From an uncultured Prevotella sp. (GTDB taxonomy: Bacteria > Bacteroidota > Bacteroidia > Bacteroidales > Bacteroidaceae), in the NCBI GenBank assembly GCA_947170725.1, contig CAMVUM010000019.1:1-60538 (forward strand): a DNA stretch of 60,538 nt, written 5' to 3'. Under the pieces are notes generated by a model that was not told the DNA's origin, did not search any database, and was given only the letters and a program-made list of their open reading frames with translations. The position numbers were made by a program, and so were the translations under genes. This document shows positions 45,634 to 54,950 of the stretch, in pieces. Every line of letters begins with the position of its first letter. The first letter of the stretch is position 1.

Positions 45634-45696
45634 AACAAAACCGAGAGGCCATACCGACTTGTTAATGAAGTGTCGGTATGGCCTCTCGGTTTTGTT
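45634..45696. terminator. Bidirectional terminator with 25-base perfect stem
   Basis: Arms 45634-45658 and 45672-45696 are perfect inverted repeats with a 13-base loop, between the convergent nrdG and manA genes, and are followed by TTTT on the right. Confidence 0.85.
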
Positions 45697-45719
45697 TTTT
45701 AGGTCTGGTTGCCTTGCTG

Positions 45720-46793
45720 TCACTTTCTCGTTATATGTAGAAATCTTGTAGCTTTTCTCATTATGCTGTTGTCCTTGTTGTTTATGAAGGCATCAAGAAG
45801 TTTGACGTGTCCGCTCCCATAACTGCTGTCGGGCATGGGAATGACGTCATAATCGGCTATGGCAGCAGGAATGAGACATGACCAGCCTTCTTTGAGAAGA
45901 ACCTCGTCGCCTGTTGTGCGCATCTTTATCAGACAGTTGTTCTCCATGCACATTGTGATGATGAACGAGTCGTATTTTATCAGATTGCGGTGGAAAGGGG
46001 CGTCGATGTCAACCACCCGCACGTTGAAGAATTGTGAGTCGATGCAATGGTTGGCTTGTGCTTCCGCACTCTTATATATCGTCCGGTATTCGTCATAGAC
46101 GTTGAAGTCCAATGCCTGTGCAGCCAGTTCGGTGTGAAGTTCGCGCGGCTGTCCGTCTATGCCGGGCCGATTGTAGTCGAATATGCGGTAGGTAACGTCG
46201 CTGCTCTGTTGTACTTCCGCCAAGAGTATTCCGCCGCAGATGGCATGCACGCGTCCTGCTGGAATATAGAACACGTCGCCGGCGTGGACCTCGTGGCGTG
46301 CCAGCGCTTCGGTTATCGTTCCGTCGGAAATCTTCCGTTTGTATTCTTCTTCTGAGAGTTGTTCTTTGAATCCGGCATACAGGTAGGCTCCCGGCTTGGC
46401 ATCGATGACATACCACATCTCGGTCTTTCCGAATTTTCCGTGTTCGCGTTGTGCCATCGTGTCGTCCGGGTGAACTTGGATTGATAAATCGTGTTCTGCA
46501 TCGATGAACTTGACCAACAATGGAAGTTTGTTTCCGTAGCGTTTGGCTACTGCGGAGCCCAAAATGTCGTCCGGCATTTCGCTGATGACGTCCGGTAGCA
46601 GCCTGCCGGCATGTTTTCTGTTGGCTATTATTGACGGCGAGGAAGCTACTGCACTGACTTCCCAACTCTCTCCGACGGGCGCTTCGGTCTCTGTTAAGTT
46701 GAGTCTTTTCCAGGGTGCGAGTCTTGTTCCGCCCCAAATGACCTGATGCAGATTGGGTTGGAACATCATTGGATATAGTCTTGGTTCTGTCAT
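45720..46793 (-). CDS. manA: Mannose-6-phosphate isomerase, class I
   Basis: Interconverts mannose-6-phosphate and fructose-6-phosphate, linking glycolysis to mannose and fucose sugar nucleotides for polysaccharide. Cupin metal-binding residues lie in LLVKFIDAEHDLSIQVHPDD (near 105), KTEMWYVIDAKPGAYLYAGF (metal-binding Glu) and HAGDVFYIPAGRVHAICGG. The N-terminus FQPNLHQVIWGGTRL and the P-loop-like APVGESWEVS are typical. 357 residues places it with the shorter bacterial class I enzymes. Single gene with its own promoter. Confidence 0.95.
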   Translation of the reverse strand: MTEPRLYPMMFQPNLHQVIWGGTRLAPWKRLNLTETEAPVGESWEVSAVASSPSIIANRKHAGRLLPDVISEMPDDILGSAVAKRYGNKLPLLVKFIDAEHDLSIQVHPDDTMAQREHGKFGKTEMWYVIDAKPGAYLYAGFKEQLSEEEYKRKISDGTITEALARHEVHAGDVFYIPAGRVHAICGGILLAEVQQSSDVTYRIFDYNRPGIDGQPRELHTELAAQALDFNVYDEYRTIYKSAEAQANHCIDSQFFNVRVVDIDAPFHRNLIKYDSFIITMCMENNCLIKMRTTGDEVLLKEGWSCLIPAAIADYDVIPMPDSSYGSGHVKLLDAFINNKDNSIMRKATRFLHITRK

Positions 46794-46833
46794 TATGCTG
46801 TTTTCTTATTATATAGATAATGTGATAATAATA

Positions 46834-46841
46834 CAAAAGTA
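46834..46841 (-). promoter_or_regulatory. Promoter -7 element for manA
   Basis: Minus-strand TACTTTTG about 40 bases before the manA start codon. Confidence 0.6.
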
Positions 46842-46958
46842 ATGAATTCCGGCGATAATGACGTTTTGGATGGTATTAAAAATATAAAAATAGAAAACTC
46901 TTTCAACAACCTACAGGCTTTCTTTATATAATCAGCCATAGCTCTTTCAAACAGCCCA

Positions 46959-47001
46959 CCGGCAATTTCTTTGTGTATTCCGGTTGTTTGTTGATTGCCG
47001 G
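46959..47001 (-). terminator. Possible terminator of the LuxR-regulator transcript
   Basis: CCGGCAAT (46959-46966) pairs with ATTGCCGG (46994-47001). A weak direct repeat of a CTCTTTCAA-containing block lies beyond it at 46898 and 46942. Confidence 0.45.
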
Positions 47002-47023
47002 ATGGTCTTGTTTGTGTTTTAGG

Positions 47024-47656
47024 CTATATCTTATTAATATCAACGTAGCCGTTCATGACGGCATATATGGTCAATGCCGATACGCTTTTAAGGCCAAGTT
47101 TATCCATTATATTCTTTCGATGTGTGACCACTGTGGTCAGACTGATGTTGAGGCGGTCCGCTATTTCCTTGTTGATGAAACCGCGGACAATGAGCGCCAT
47201 TACCTCCGTTTCGCGTTCGGTGAGACATTTCCGGGTGCCGTTTTCGGTGGAGTGCCGGTTATTTGTGGTGGCGGGAAGGTTTCGACCGTGTGCATGTGCG
47301 CTTTGAGCGAGTGCCAGCAACGACTTTATAAGCTGTGTTTCGGGTACGTTGATACACAGACAGTGGAAACCGCCAAGCTGTGAAGTGTCGAGCGAGAGTG
47401 TGAGTACTATGGTTTTATTGCGGCGCCGGCAGAAGAAGTCCCTGTTGGGCAGCAATATGTCCATTGAAACAAAGTAGTGGAAATAGCTATCCGGTTCATT
47501 GGCGTCGAGTTCGGCAAACGAACCGAAAGTGTCCACTTGTGCGATTGGCATGACGTCCTGCAATATATATTTCAACCCTAACACCGCAAGAGTGTTAGGG
47601 TTGATTATTGCTATTTTGGGCATGTCGTACATGCCGTTATGGTCTTTTAGGTTCAT
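47024..47656 (-). CDS. LuxR-family response-regulator-like transcription factor
   Basis: A 210-residue regulator with an N-terminal receiver-like domain (MPKIAIINPNTLAVLGLKYI and a hydrophobic LLPNRDFFCRRRNKTIVLTL) lacking a clear phosphoacceptor aspartate, and a C-terminal LuxR HTH: LTERETEVMALIVRGFINKE, IADRLNISLTTVVTHRKNIM, then GLKSVSALTIYAVMNGYVDI. The HTH closely resembles that of the hemerythrin regulator at 41838. Because the usual Asp is absent it may be an atypical receiver. The gene starts 7 bases after the oadB stop, so it may be the last gene of the decarboxylase transcript. An alternative start at MPKIAI is possible. A 12-base perfect hairpin lies within its first codons (47573-47603). 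Confidence 0.8.
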   Translation of the reverse strand: MNLKDHNGMYDMPKIAIINPNTLAVLGLKYILQDVMPIAQVDTFGSFAELDANEPDSYFHYFVSMDILLPNRDFFCRRRNKTIVLTLSLDTSQLGGFHCLCINVPETQLIKSLLALAQSAHAHGRNLPATTNNRHSTENGTRKCLTERETEVMALIVRGFINKEIADRLNISLTTVVTHRKNIMDKLGLKSVSALTIYAVMNGYVDINKI

Positions 47657-47662
47657 CCTTTT

Positions 47663-48820
47663 CTATGACAGGAATCCGAGCAGCGTTCCGGCGGCGACAG
47701 CCGAACCTATCACACCGGCCACGTTCGGACCCATGGCATGCATGAGGAGGAAGTTGTGGCGGTCATATTCCAATCCGAGATTGTTGCTGATACGTGCACT
47801 CATGGGTACGGCGGAAACGCCGGCGTTTCCGATCAGCGGGTTGAGTTTCTTGTCGGCAGGCAGGAAGAGATTCATCAGTTTGACGAACATCACTCCACTG
47901 GCAGTAGCTACCATGAAGGCGCAGGCACCGACGAGGAATATGAACAGCGTGTTGAGCGTCAGGAACTCGCTTGCCTGTGTAGAGCAGCCGACGGTCAGAC
48001 CGAGCAGCATCACGACGATATCGTTTAGAGCCGAGCCGGCTGTTTTTGCCAGACGAGTGGTTTTTCCCGATTCTTTCAGCAGATTGCCGAAGAAGAGCAT
48101 GCCCAGCAGGGGAAGACCGGAGGGCACAAGGAATGTTGTCAGCAGAAGTCCGATGATGGGGAAGAGGATGCGTTCTGTCTGACTGACCTGACGTGCCGGT
48201 TTCATGCGGATGACGCGCTCCTTCTTTGTCGTGAGCAGACGCATCAACGGTGGCTGGATGAGCGGAACAAGGGCCATGTACGAATAGGCGCACACGGCAA
48301 TGGCGCCCATCAGGTTGGGGCTGAGTTTGGAAGACAGGAAGATGGCTGTAGGACCGTCGGCACCTCCGATTATGGCTATGCCGGCAGCCTGATTCGGCTC
48401 AAAGCCCAGTGCCAGTGCAACCATGTAGGCACCGAAGATTCCAAACTGTGCTGCGGCTCCGATGAGCACCAGTTTCGGGTTTGCAATCAGTGCGGAGAAG
48501 TCTGTCATGGCTCCGATACCAAGGAAAACCAATGGCGGATACCATCCCATGCGCACACCCTGGTAGAATATGTTGAGCACGGAGTTGTCTTCATAGAGTC
48601 CTATTTCCAGTCCGGCATCGGCGCGGAACGGTATGTTGCCCAAGATGATGCCAAGTCCAATAGGTATGAGCAGAAGGGGCTCGAAGTCTTTCTTTATTGC
48701 GAGGTAGATGAGCACGGCTCCCACCACGATCATAATGAGGTTTCCGGCAGAGGCGTTGACAAAGCCCGTGTAAGTCAGAAACTCGTTGAAGTTTTCTATC
48801 AGAAAGTCAGTAAATCCCAT
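47663..48820 (-). CDS. Sodium-translocating decarboxylase subunit beta (OadB/MmdB family)
   Basis: Integral membrane subunit that couples decarboxylation of a carboxybiotin substrate to sodium export. It has about nine to eleven membrane helices and the family motifs GADGPTAIFLSSKLSPNLMG (sodium-pathway aspartate in GGADGP) and NAGVSAVPMSARISNNLGLE near the C-terminus. 385 residues fits. It lies 7 bases downstream of the biotin carrier gene. In fermenting Bacteroidetes the complex acts mainly as methylmalonyl-CoA decarboxylase, which suits the mutase genes nearby. Which acid is decarboxylated is set by the alpha subunit, absent here. Confidence 0.92.
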   Translation of the reverse strand: MGFTDFLIENFNEFLTYTGFVNASAGNLIMIVVGAVLIYLAIKKDFEPLLLIPIGLGIILGNIPFRADAGLEIGLYEDNSVLNIFYQGVRMGWYPPLVFLGIGAMTDFSALIANPKLVLIGAAAQFGIFGAYMVALALGFEPNQAAGIAIIGGADGPTAIFLSSKLSPNLMGAIAVCAYSYMALVPLIQPPLMRLLTTKKERVIRMKPARQVSQTERILFPIIGLLLTTFLVPSGLPLLGMLFFGNLLKESGKTTRLAKTAGSALNDIVVMLLGLTVGCSTQASEFLTLNTLFIFLVGACAFMVATASGVMFVKLMNLFLPADKKLNPLIGNAGVSAVPMSARISNNLGLEYDRHNFLLMHAMGPNVAGVIGSAVAAGTLLGFLS

Positions 48821-48827
48821 ATCGATG

Positions 48828-49298
48828 TCATCCTATTGTGAGCAAAACGGCTCCTTCCATAACCGAGTCGCCCTGATTAACTACGATTGAAGTCACTGTG
48901 CCTGAGACTTCTGCCTCTATATTGTTCTGCATCTTCATAGCTTCAAGCACAACGACGGTGTCGCCGGTATTGACTTTGTCGCCCACCTTGACGCCCACCG
49001 TTGTGATTGTGCCGGGCAGCGGAGCCTTGATGGCTGTTCCCGCACCGGCTGCTGCTGTGGAAGCCGGCTGCTGTGTTGAAACGGAGTGGGTTGTCGTGGT
49101 CTTTGACATGTTGGCAGAGGTTTTCGGAGCTTCCACCTTGTGGCGTTTGACGGCGTGTGACGGATTGATGGGTTGTTTGAGTTCCACCTCGAACGATATG
49201 CCGTTTACGTTCACTTTGGCGAGATTGCCTTCCATCTCTTCTATTTCAACGTCGTAGTCGACGCCCTGTACTTTATATTGAAATTTATTCTGGTTCAT
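48828..49298 (-). CDS. Biotin carboxyl carrier subunit of the decarboxylase
   Basis: Carries the carboxyl group on a biotinylated lysine. The attachment site is EAMKMQNNIEAEVSG, with lysine near residue 122 in the canonical AMKM. The biotinyl domain occupies the last 75 residues (IKAPLPGTITTVGVKVGDKV start) after a Pro/Ala/Thr/Ser-rich flexible linker (TTTHSVSTQQPASTAAAGAG). The N-terminal 50 residues (YKVQGVDYDVEIEEMEGNLA) form a small conserved domain found in these stand-alone carriers. 156 residues is normal. It sits 38 bases downstream of the gamma-like gene and 7 bases before oadB. Confidence 0.94.
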   Translation of the reverse strand: MNQNKFQYKVQGVDYDVEIEEMEGNLAKVNVNGISFEVELKQPINPSHAVKRHKVEAPKTSANMSKTTTTHSVSTQQPASTAAAGAGTAIKAPLPGTITTVGVKVGDKVNTGDTVVVLEAMKMQNNIEAEVSGTVTSIVVNQGDSVMEGAVLLTIG

Positions 49299-49336
49299 AC
49301 CTGCGTGTCTTATTATATATTTATGGTTAGTCTTTC

Positions 49337-50311
49337 TTACTCATGGAACTGGGTCATCTGTATGTATTCGACGTTCCAGTCTGTCTCTTTAGGTTTGATT
49401 GTGATGACGCCGCTTTCGATGTCGTGGACATTGTTCTGATACTGTTTGATGGCCATTGCGATTACGGCTATATAGATTTCCTTGTCTATACCTTTCGACT
49501 TGAGTCCGTCCTGTAGGATGACGCTTGTCTTGTTTCCGATTTCGGCTGCTGTCTCCACCATCTTCACACCGGCTTTCAGCGGTTGTATGCTGGCGACTTT
49601 CTTAGCTGCCGAGCGGTGGCTCATTATCAGTCCGAAGACCGTGAAGAAGATGAAGAGCATGGCCAGACAGGAGAACACTATTCCCATAGCGAGCACCGAG
49701 ATGCCGAATCCGTGAGGGTCTTCGCGCTTGAGTTTGGCAACTTTCGATTCGCTGACCGTGGTATGGTTTGCTATTCCCGGTGTTACGGTGTCAACCGTTT
49801 TGACCTGCCACTGTGCCGCGCCGTCGTGCAGACGTGCGTACGACTGGTTGGGGCCGAGAACCGGAATGGTGACCGAGTCGATCAGCTGGGTTGCATTTCC
49901 GTTGTAGAGAGCGATCCACGTCGGGTGCTCCGGGTCGATGTTTACAGAGAGATGCAACGCGCCTTTTGCAGGCTCGCTGTTGCAAAAGAAGAGCAGATGC
50001 TGGCGTGCACCCAGATTGGTGCGTGGTTCCCCGTTGGGGATGATGCTCATGCGCTTGATGCGTTCCGGCACGCTCATGTCCGGGTCGAGCACGGAGCGGT
50101 CAGTGGTGAGGAACATGCCGCGTATGTTATACGTAGTGTATGATACGTTGGCAATCTCCACCCATGCCTTGCACCGTCCGTATTCGTCCTGCATACTGGC
50201 CGTGTTGGCGGTCATGACCTCATTCAGTTTGATGCTCTTCTCCATTTGTCCGAACATCATTGAATGGCCGGCCACCATTAGAAGCCCTAACAGTAATCCG
50301 AATTTTTTCAT
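49337..50311 (-). CDS. OadG-like decarboxylase gamma subunit with exported lamin-tail-like domain
   Basis: The 324-residue product has a signal-like start (MKKFGLLLGLLMVAGHSMMF), an exported domain of about 150 residues that resembles a lamin-tail domain (IKLNEVMTANTASMQDEYGR; CKAWVEIANVSYTTYNIRGM), a single membrane helix near 205-230 (ISVLAMGIVFSCLAMLFIFF) and a cytoplasmic tail. The membrane helix and the start of the tail are typical of OadG, the small subunit that assembles the decarboxylase. Classic OadG proteins are only 80-120 residues, so the outward-facing domain is an addition. It precedes the biotin carrier and oadB on the transcript. Confidence 0.8.
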   Translation of the reverse strand: MKKFGLLLGLLMVAGHSMMFGQMEKSIKLNEVMTANTASMQDEYGRCKAWVEIANVSYTTYNIRGMFLTTDRSVLDPDMSVPERIKRMSIIPNGEPRTNLGARQHLLFFCNSEPAKGALHLSVNIDPEHPTWIALYNGNATQLIDSVTIPVLGPNQSYARLHDGAAQWQVKTVDTVTPGIANHTTVSESKVAKLKREDPHGFGISVLAMGIVFSCLAMLFIFFTVFGLIMSHRSAAKKVASIQPLKAGVKMVETAAEIGNKTSVILQDGLKSKGIDKEIYIAVIAMAIKQYQNNVHDIESGVITIKPKETDWNVEYIQMTQFHE

Positions 50312-50370
50312 TTGGTGTAGTCAGTTTATTATATAAGTTTATTTAAAGAGTTTCCGTCATGTTTCAGCCG

Positions 50371-52059
50371 TCATCCTCCGCAGCAGAAGAGGATTATCAG
50401 CTGTGCCGTCAGGATTCTGAGGAACATGCTCAGCGGATAGACAGTGGAGTATCCCACGGCAGGTGCTTCTTTTGAGCATATCTGATTGGCATAGGCCAAT
50501 GCTGGCGGATCCGTGTATGTTCCGGCGATCATACCCATGATGGTGAAGTAGTTGAACCGGAATTTCAGACGGGCGATTGTTCCTATAATGAGAATAGGAA
50601 TGACAGTGATGAGAAATCCCGTGTAGACATATTTCAGACCGTCACCCTGAACGACTGTGTCCCAGAATCCCGCACCGGCCTTGATGCCCACGCTGGCGAG
50701 GAAGAGCACGAGGCCAATCTCGCGCAGCATCATGTTGGCGCTGGTTGTCGTATAGGTCACGAGGTGGAACTTGTAGCCGTAGCGTCCGATAAGGATTGCT
50801 ATGATCAGCGGTCCTCCGGCGATACCGAGTTTCAGTGGAACGGGCATTCCGGGGATGGCTATCGGCAGGCTGCCGAAAATGATACCTATTATTATTCCGA
50901 GGAAGATAGTCGCGATGTTTGGTGCGTCGAGTCTCTTTATGGAGTTGCCGAGCACTTTGGCCACGTGGTTGACGGCGTCTTCCGGTCCTACGACCATCAC
51001 GCGGTCACCCACCTGCAGCGACAGGTCGAGGCTGGCAAAGAGGTCCATGCCCTGACGTGTGACGCGCGTTACGTTGACACCGTGCACGGAAGAGAAGTGC
51101 ATCTGTCCGAGTGTCTTTCCGTTGATGGACGGCTGTGTGACGAGAATTCGTTTAGAAACGAGCGGCTGGTCCTGTTTTTCCCATGCCACTTCCGTTTCCG
51201 GTCCGATGAAGGCGATTATGGCTTCGGCGTCGGCTTTGGCGCAGACGATGAAAACCTGGTCGTCGAGTTCGAAGACGGTATCGCGGTTGGGGATGCTGAC
51301 GTGGCCTTCGTGGAGGATGCGTGAGCAGACGAAATCGCGGTTGAGGAAGTCGTGAATCTGCTTCAGTGTGCGTCCGGCCAGATAGGTGTTCGTCACCTTC
51401 AGGTGCATCATGTGGGGCTTTATGTGTGCGTTTTCGGCCGCGTCGTCGTTGAGTCGTTTTTCCTCCTTCTCAAGTCGGATTCTGCAGATGTATCTTATGG
51501 CTATCGTGGCGCCGATGATACCGAGCACGCCGAGCGGGTAGGCACAGGCATAACCTGAGGCAATCTGTGGCTTCGAGGCTCCCGTGAAGACACTTCCGAG
51601 GGCTTCGTTGGCCGCTCCGAGTCCCGGGGTGTTGGTGACGGCACCATACATCGTGCCGACCATCATGGGAAGGTTGGAGCTGACGCTTGTGTCGAAGAAG
51701 AGGAAATAGCATCCGAACATAACCGCCACGTTCAGCAGTACGGTGGCTGTGGACAGGGCGTTGAGTGTCACTCCTCCCTTACGGAAACTCTCAAAGAATC
51801 CGGGGCCGACCTGTAGGCCGATCATGAAGACGAACAGAATAAGACCGAAGTCCTGGATGAACGTGAGAATGTTTGTGGGTCCTGTCATTCCGACGTGACC
51901 GGCAACGATGCCGGCGAACAGCACAAATGTTACTCCGAGGGAGATTCCCCCAAACTTCACCTTACCAAGCAACACGCCCACAGCTATGACCAAAGCATAG
52001 AGCAAGGCTATATGTGCTACCGAGTCGGTGGTAGAAAACAGATTAATAAGCCAATCCAT
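50371..52059 (-). CDS. AspT/YidE-family transporter with TrkA-C domains
   Basis: Inner-membrane transporter of the aspartate:alanine exchanger family. Two sets of membrane helices (residues 5-190 and 375-560) flank two cytoplasmic TrkA-C (RCK-C) domains ([40 protein letters not shown]). Repeated [20 protein letters not shown] and [20 protein letters not shown] are the symmetrical ion/substrate loops of the family. 562 residues is normal. It lies 59 bases before the gamma subunit and is probably the first gene of that transcript; it may exchange a dicarboxylate or amino acid, which would suit succinate handling, but the substrate is unknown. Confidence 0.85.
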   Translation of the reverse strand: MDWLINLFSTTDSVAHIALLYALVIAVGVLLGKVKFGGISLGVTFVLFAGIVAGHVGMTGPTNILTFIQDFGLILFVFMIGLQVGPGFFESFRKGGVTLNALSTATVLLNVAVMFGCYFLFFDTSVSSNLPMMVGTMYGAVTNTPGLGAANEALGSVFTGASKPQIASGYACAYPLGVLGIIGATIAIRYICRIRLEKEEKRLNDDAAENAHIKPHMMHLKVTNTYLAGRTLKQIHDFLNRDFVCSRILHEGHVSIPNRDTVFELDDQVFIVCAKADAEAIIAFIGPETEVAWEKQDQPLVSKRILVTQPSINGKTLGQMHFSSVHGVNVTRVTRQGMDLFASLDLSLQVGDRVMVVGPEDAVNHVAKVLGNSIKRLDAPNIATIFLGIIIGIIFGSLPIAIPGMPVPLKLGIAGGPLIIAILIGRYGYKFHLVTYTTTSANMMLREIGLVLFLASVGIKAGAGFWDTVVQGDGLKYVYTGFLITVIPILIIGTIARLKFRFNYFTIMGMIAGTYTDPPALAYANQICSKEAPAVGYSTVYPLSMFLRILTAQLIILFCCGG

Positions 52060-52111
52060 AAATTACGTTGATAATATACAAATCATTTATATCCGTAGTG
52101 TGAATGTCGTG

Positions 52112-52119
52112 CAAAATTA
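52112..52119 (-). promoter_or_regulatory. Promoter -7 element for the transporter-decarboxylase transcript
   Basis: Minus-strand TAATTTTG about 52 bases before the start at 52059. No properly spaced -33 element. Confidence 0.6.
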
Positions 52120-52503
52120 GGTAAAATATTGCGCAAAAGCTAATTTTTGTGCTGTTATTTTTAGCACTGTGATTAACTTTTTGCTTTTTTTTACTAAAGG
52201 TGTTGCAAAGTAATGAGCAATACGGACCGTTTCTTCCGGATAGCAACGTAAATACGCGGTTTCACCAACTTGAAGCCGTGGCGGCTTCGAGTGGAAATCA
52301 TCGTGTCTCTGCGTTGAAGAAGCGAAGTGTTAAAAAACAGAAGAAAGCGGACAAATGCCTTCAAATCCTTGCGATATTTTGAAATTAAAATCCTGCGGGC
52401 GCAAATTCGCGAGTTTTGCGTGTGCATCTTTTGTGGCCTGAGCAACAGTGTGTTATGGACGAAAACGATGGGAGTGTGCAGCTTTTTTGGCGCTTTTGTT
52501 TTG

Positions 52504-52608
52504 CCGTAAGGGCCTTACGGCAGTGCAACGGGGCTCTCGCTGTGTTGCAACGGAGCTGCCGCTGCAGTGCGATAGCGGCCCCGCTGCAGAGCCGGGAGGC
52601 CCTTACGG
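52504..52608 (-). repeat. 105-base foldback repeat, copy 3 of 3 (inverted)
   Basis: Outer arms CCGTAAGGGCC (52504-52514) and GGCCCTTACGG (52598-52608) match copy 1 exactly, and the length is again 105 bases. The flank block lies to its left (52401-52426, reading TGCACACGCAAAACTCGCG on the minus strand), so this copy is inverted relative to the other two. Similarity to copy 2 continues to about 52327. It sits in the 940-base gap between the divergent transporter and mutA genes; I see no gene in that gap. Confidence 0.85.
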
Positions 52609-52901
52609 CTCCGCTATTTGTTGTTCGACGTCGGAAAACGGAGCCACAATGTAAAAGTTTCGGCTTTGACGTTCTCCAGAATTGAATTTTTCAAGTGTTA
52701 AATTCCGTGATATTATTCTTACTTCATTTCTACGCGGTCTCATTGTCGTATGCCATTAGTGCCATATAGTCTTGTTTCTGCCCGGAAACTGTTTTCGGTT
52801 GTTTTTTTGAACACTACGCCATGTGGGCGGAGAAAAACAAGCGTTTGGCGGGACAAAGATTAAATAATCTTTTATTTTTAGTAATTATAAAAAAAATATG
52901 T

Positions 52902-52909
52902 TATCTTTG
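52902..52909 (+). promoter_or_regulatory. Promoter -7 element for mutA
   Basis: TATCTTTG followed by CATG. Just after it a 10-base unit TTGATATATC is directly duplicated (52914-52933) in the leader, about 65 bases before the start codon. Confidence 0.6.
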
Positions 52910-52999
52910 CATGTTGATATATCTTGATATATCGTCACGATGCAGTCGTAACCATATTTAATTAAAGGTATAACTTATATAATAAACATAAAAAGGACT

Positions 53000-54853
53000 A
53001 TGTCAAACAACAGAGAAAGACTCTTTAGCGAGTTTGCGGCTCCCACAACTCAGGAGTGGCTGGACAAGATTGAGGTCGACCTGAAAGGTGCCGATTTCAA
53101 CAAGAAGCTCGTGTGGAGGACAAACGAGGGGTTCAACGTGCAGCCCTTCTATCGTAGGGAAGACGTTCTGAAGCTGAAGACTCCCGAGGCTCTGCCCGGT
53201 GAGTTCCCCTTCGTGCGTGGTAACAAGAAAGACAACAACGAGTGGTATGTGCGCCAGAACATCGTTGCCGAAGATGCCGCCGAGGCCAACGCCAAGGCTC
53301 TCGACATCCTCAACAAGGGTGTCGACTCGCTCGGCTTCCGCATTCCCGGCGACAAAGTGAGCGCCGAGTTCATTGACGTGTTGCTCAAGGATATCCGCTG
53401 CGACATCGTTGAGGTGAGCTTCCGCACATGCCCCTGCCACGTGCTCGAACTGACAGACATTCTGACGGCCTACTTCGAGAAGCAGGGTTATGACAAGGAG
53501 AAAATTGTGGGCGGTATCGGTTTCGACCCCATCGAGAAGATGCTCATGAAGGGAAAGGACACATCGAAGCTGCTTGCCGACGCTCCCGTGCTCGTTGAGA
53601 AGCTGAAGGACTATCCGGGCATGCGCTGCATCATGGTTCACTCGGAGGCTCTCAACAACTCCGGTGCATACATCGTTCAGGAGCTTGGATATGCCCTCGC
53701 CTGGGGTAACGAATATCTCCACCAGCTCGTGGAGGCTGGCGTCGACGTCGACCTGGCAGCCCGCAGCATCAAGTTCTACATGGGCGTGAGCGAAAACTAC
53801 TTCATGGAGATTGCCAAGTTCCGTGCCGCACGTTTGCTTTGGGCTGAGATTGTCAAGCAGTATGAGCCAAAGTGCGACTGCGCATGCAAGATGATAGTCA
53901 ACGCTCAGACGACGACATACAACAAGACTATGTTCGACAGCTATGTCAACCTGTTGCGCACGCAGACCGAGACGATGAGCGCCGCTCTGGCCGGTGTTCA
54001 CTCTATCGTAGTCACTCCGTTCAATGCCGTCTATGAGCAGCCAACGGAATTCTCCGAGCGCATAGCCCGCAACCAGCAGCTGCTGCTCAAGGAAGAGAGC
54101 CACTTCGATAAGGTTGTAGACCCGTCGGCCGGTTCTTATTATATAGAGGAATTGACCCACTCACTGGCCGACGTGGCTTGGAAACTCTTCCTCAAGATTG
54201 AGGAGGAGGGCGGATTCCTCTCTGCCGTCAAGGCCGGCACAGTTCAGGATGACATCAACGCCACCAACGACAAGCGTCACGCCGACGCCGCCAAGCGCAA
54301 GGAGTTCATTCTCGGAACCAACCAGTTCCCCAACTTCACCGAGACATCCGATGGAAAGGAGCCGAAGGCATGCTCTTGTGCCTGCGGTCACAAGCACGAG
54401 TCCACGCTCAAGGCTATCTCCACAACACGTCTGGCCGCCGATTTCGAACAGTTGCGCCTCGCAACGGAGAAGAGCGGAAAGACGCCTGTGGCCTTCATGC
54501 TGACCATTGGAAACCTCGCATGGCGTCAGGCACGCGCACAGTTCTCGTCGAACTTCCTCGCCTGCGCCGGATATAAGATTATCGACAACCTCGGTTTCGA
54601 GACAGTCGAGGAGGGTGTAGACGCAGCCTTGAAGGCCGGTGCCGACATCGTCGTACTCTGTTCAAGCGATGACGAATACACCACCTACGCCATTCCGGCA
54701 TACCAGTATCTCAACAACCGCGCCATGTTCATCGTTGCCGGTGCTCCCGCCTGTATGGAAGAGCTGAAGGCTGCCGGAATTGAGAACTTCGTTCACGTGA
54801 AATGTAATGTGCTTGAAACACTGAAGGAGTATAATGCGAAGTTAGGAATATAA
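53000..54853 (+). CDS. mutA: Methylmalonyl-CoA mutase small subunit
   Basis: Non-catalytic partner of the B12-dependent mutase that interconverts succinyl-CoA and R-methylmalonyl-CoA on the path to propionate. It has the same TIM-barrel plus Rossmann-like layout as the large subunit, with TQEWLDKIEVDLKGADFNKK and LVWRTNEGFNVQPFYRREDV near the start and NLAWRQARAQFSSNFLACAG near 510. The segment corresponding to the cobalamin-binding D-x-H-x-x-G is absent, as expected for this subunit. A Cys/His-rich insert (ACSCACGHKHES) lies near 455-465. 617 residues is normal. mutB follows after 97 bases containing an inverted repeat. Confidence 0.93.
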   Translation: MSNNRERLFSEFAAPTTQEWLDKIEVDLKGADFNKKLVWRTNEGFNVQPFYRREDVLKLKTPEALPGEFPFVRGNKKDNNEWYVRQNIVAEDAAEANAKALDILNKGVDSLGFRIPGDKVSAEFIDVLLKDIRCDIVEVSFRTCPCHVLELTDILTAYFEKQGYDKEKIVGGIGFDPIEKMLMKGKDTSKLLADAPVLVEKLKDYPGMRCIMVHSEALNNSGAYIVQELGYALAWGNEYLHQLVEAGVDVDLAARSIKFYMGVSENYFMEIAKFRAARLLWAEIVKQYEPKCDCACKMIVNAQTTTYNKTMFDSYVNLLRTQTETMSAALAGVHSIVVTPFNAVYEQPTEFSERIARNQQLLLKEESHFDKVVDPSAGSYYIEELTHSLADVAWKLFLKIEEEGGFLSAVKAGTVQDDINATNDKRHADAAKRKEFILGTNQFPNFTETSDGKEPKACSCACGHKHESTLKAISTTRLAADFEQLRLATEKSGKTPVAFMLTIGNLAWRQARAQFSSNFLACAGYKIIDNLGFETVEEGVDAALKAGADIVVLCSSDDEYTTYAIPAYQYLNNRAMFIVAGAPACMEELKAAGIENFVHVKCNVLETLKEYNAKLGI

Positions 54854-54863
54854 TTTTAATTTA

Positions 54864-54930
54864 AACGCAAAGACACGGATATAGCACAAAGGAAGAAAGA
54901 GTGAAAAGGAAAACTCCGTGTCTCTGTGTT
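54864..54930 (+). repeat. Imperfect inverted repeat between mutA and mutB
   Basis: AACGCAAAGACACGGA (54864-54879) pairs with TCCGTGTCTCTGTGTT (54915-54930), 14 of 16 bases. The core ACACGGAG-type sequence is widespread as an intergenic motif in bacteria. It could shape relative subunit expression. Confidence 0.6.
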
Positions 54931-54950
54931 ACAAAATTAAATAGAATAAA

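Noticed and set aside
53003..54160. Long minus-strand frame over mutA, and similar ones over mutB and ligA
   Set aside because: Antisense shadows of well-recognised genes; no start signals or domains.
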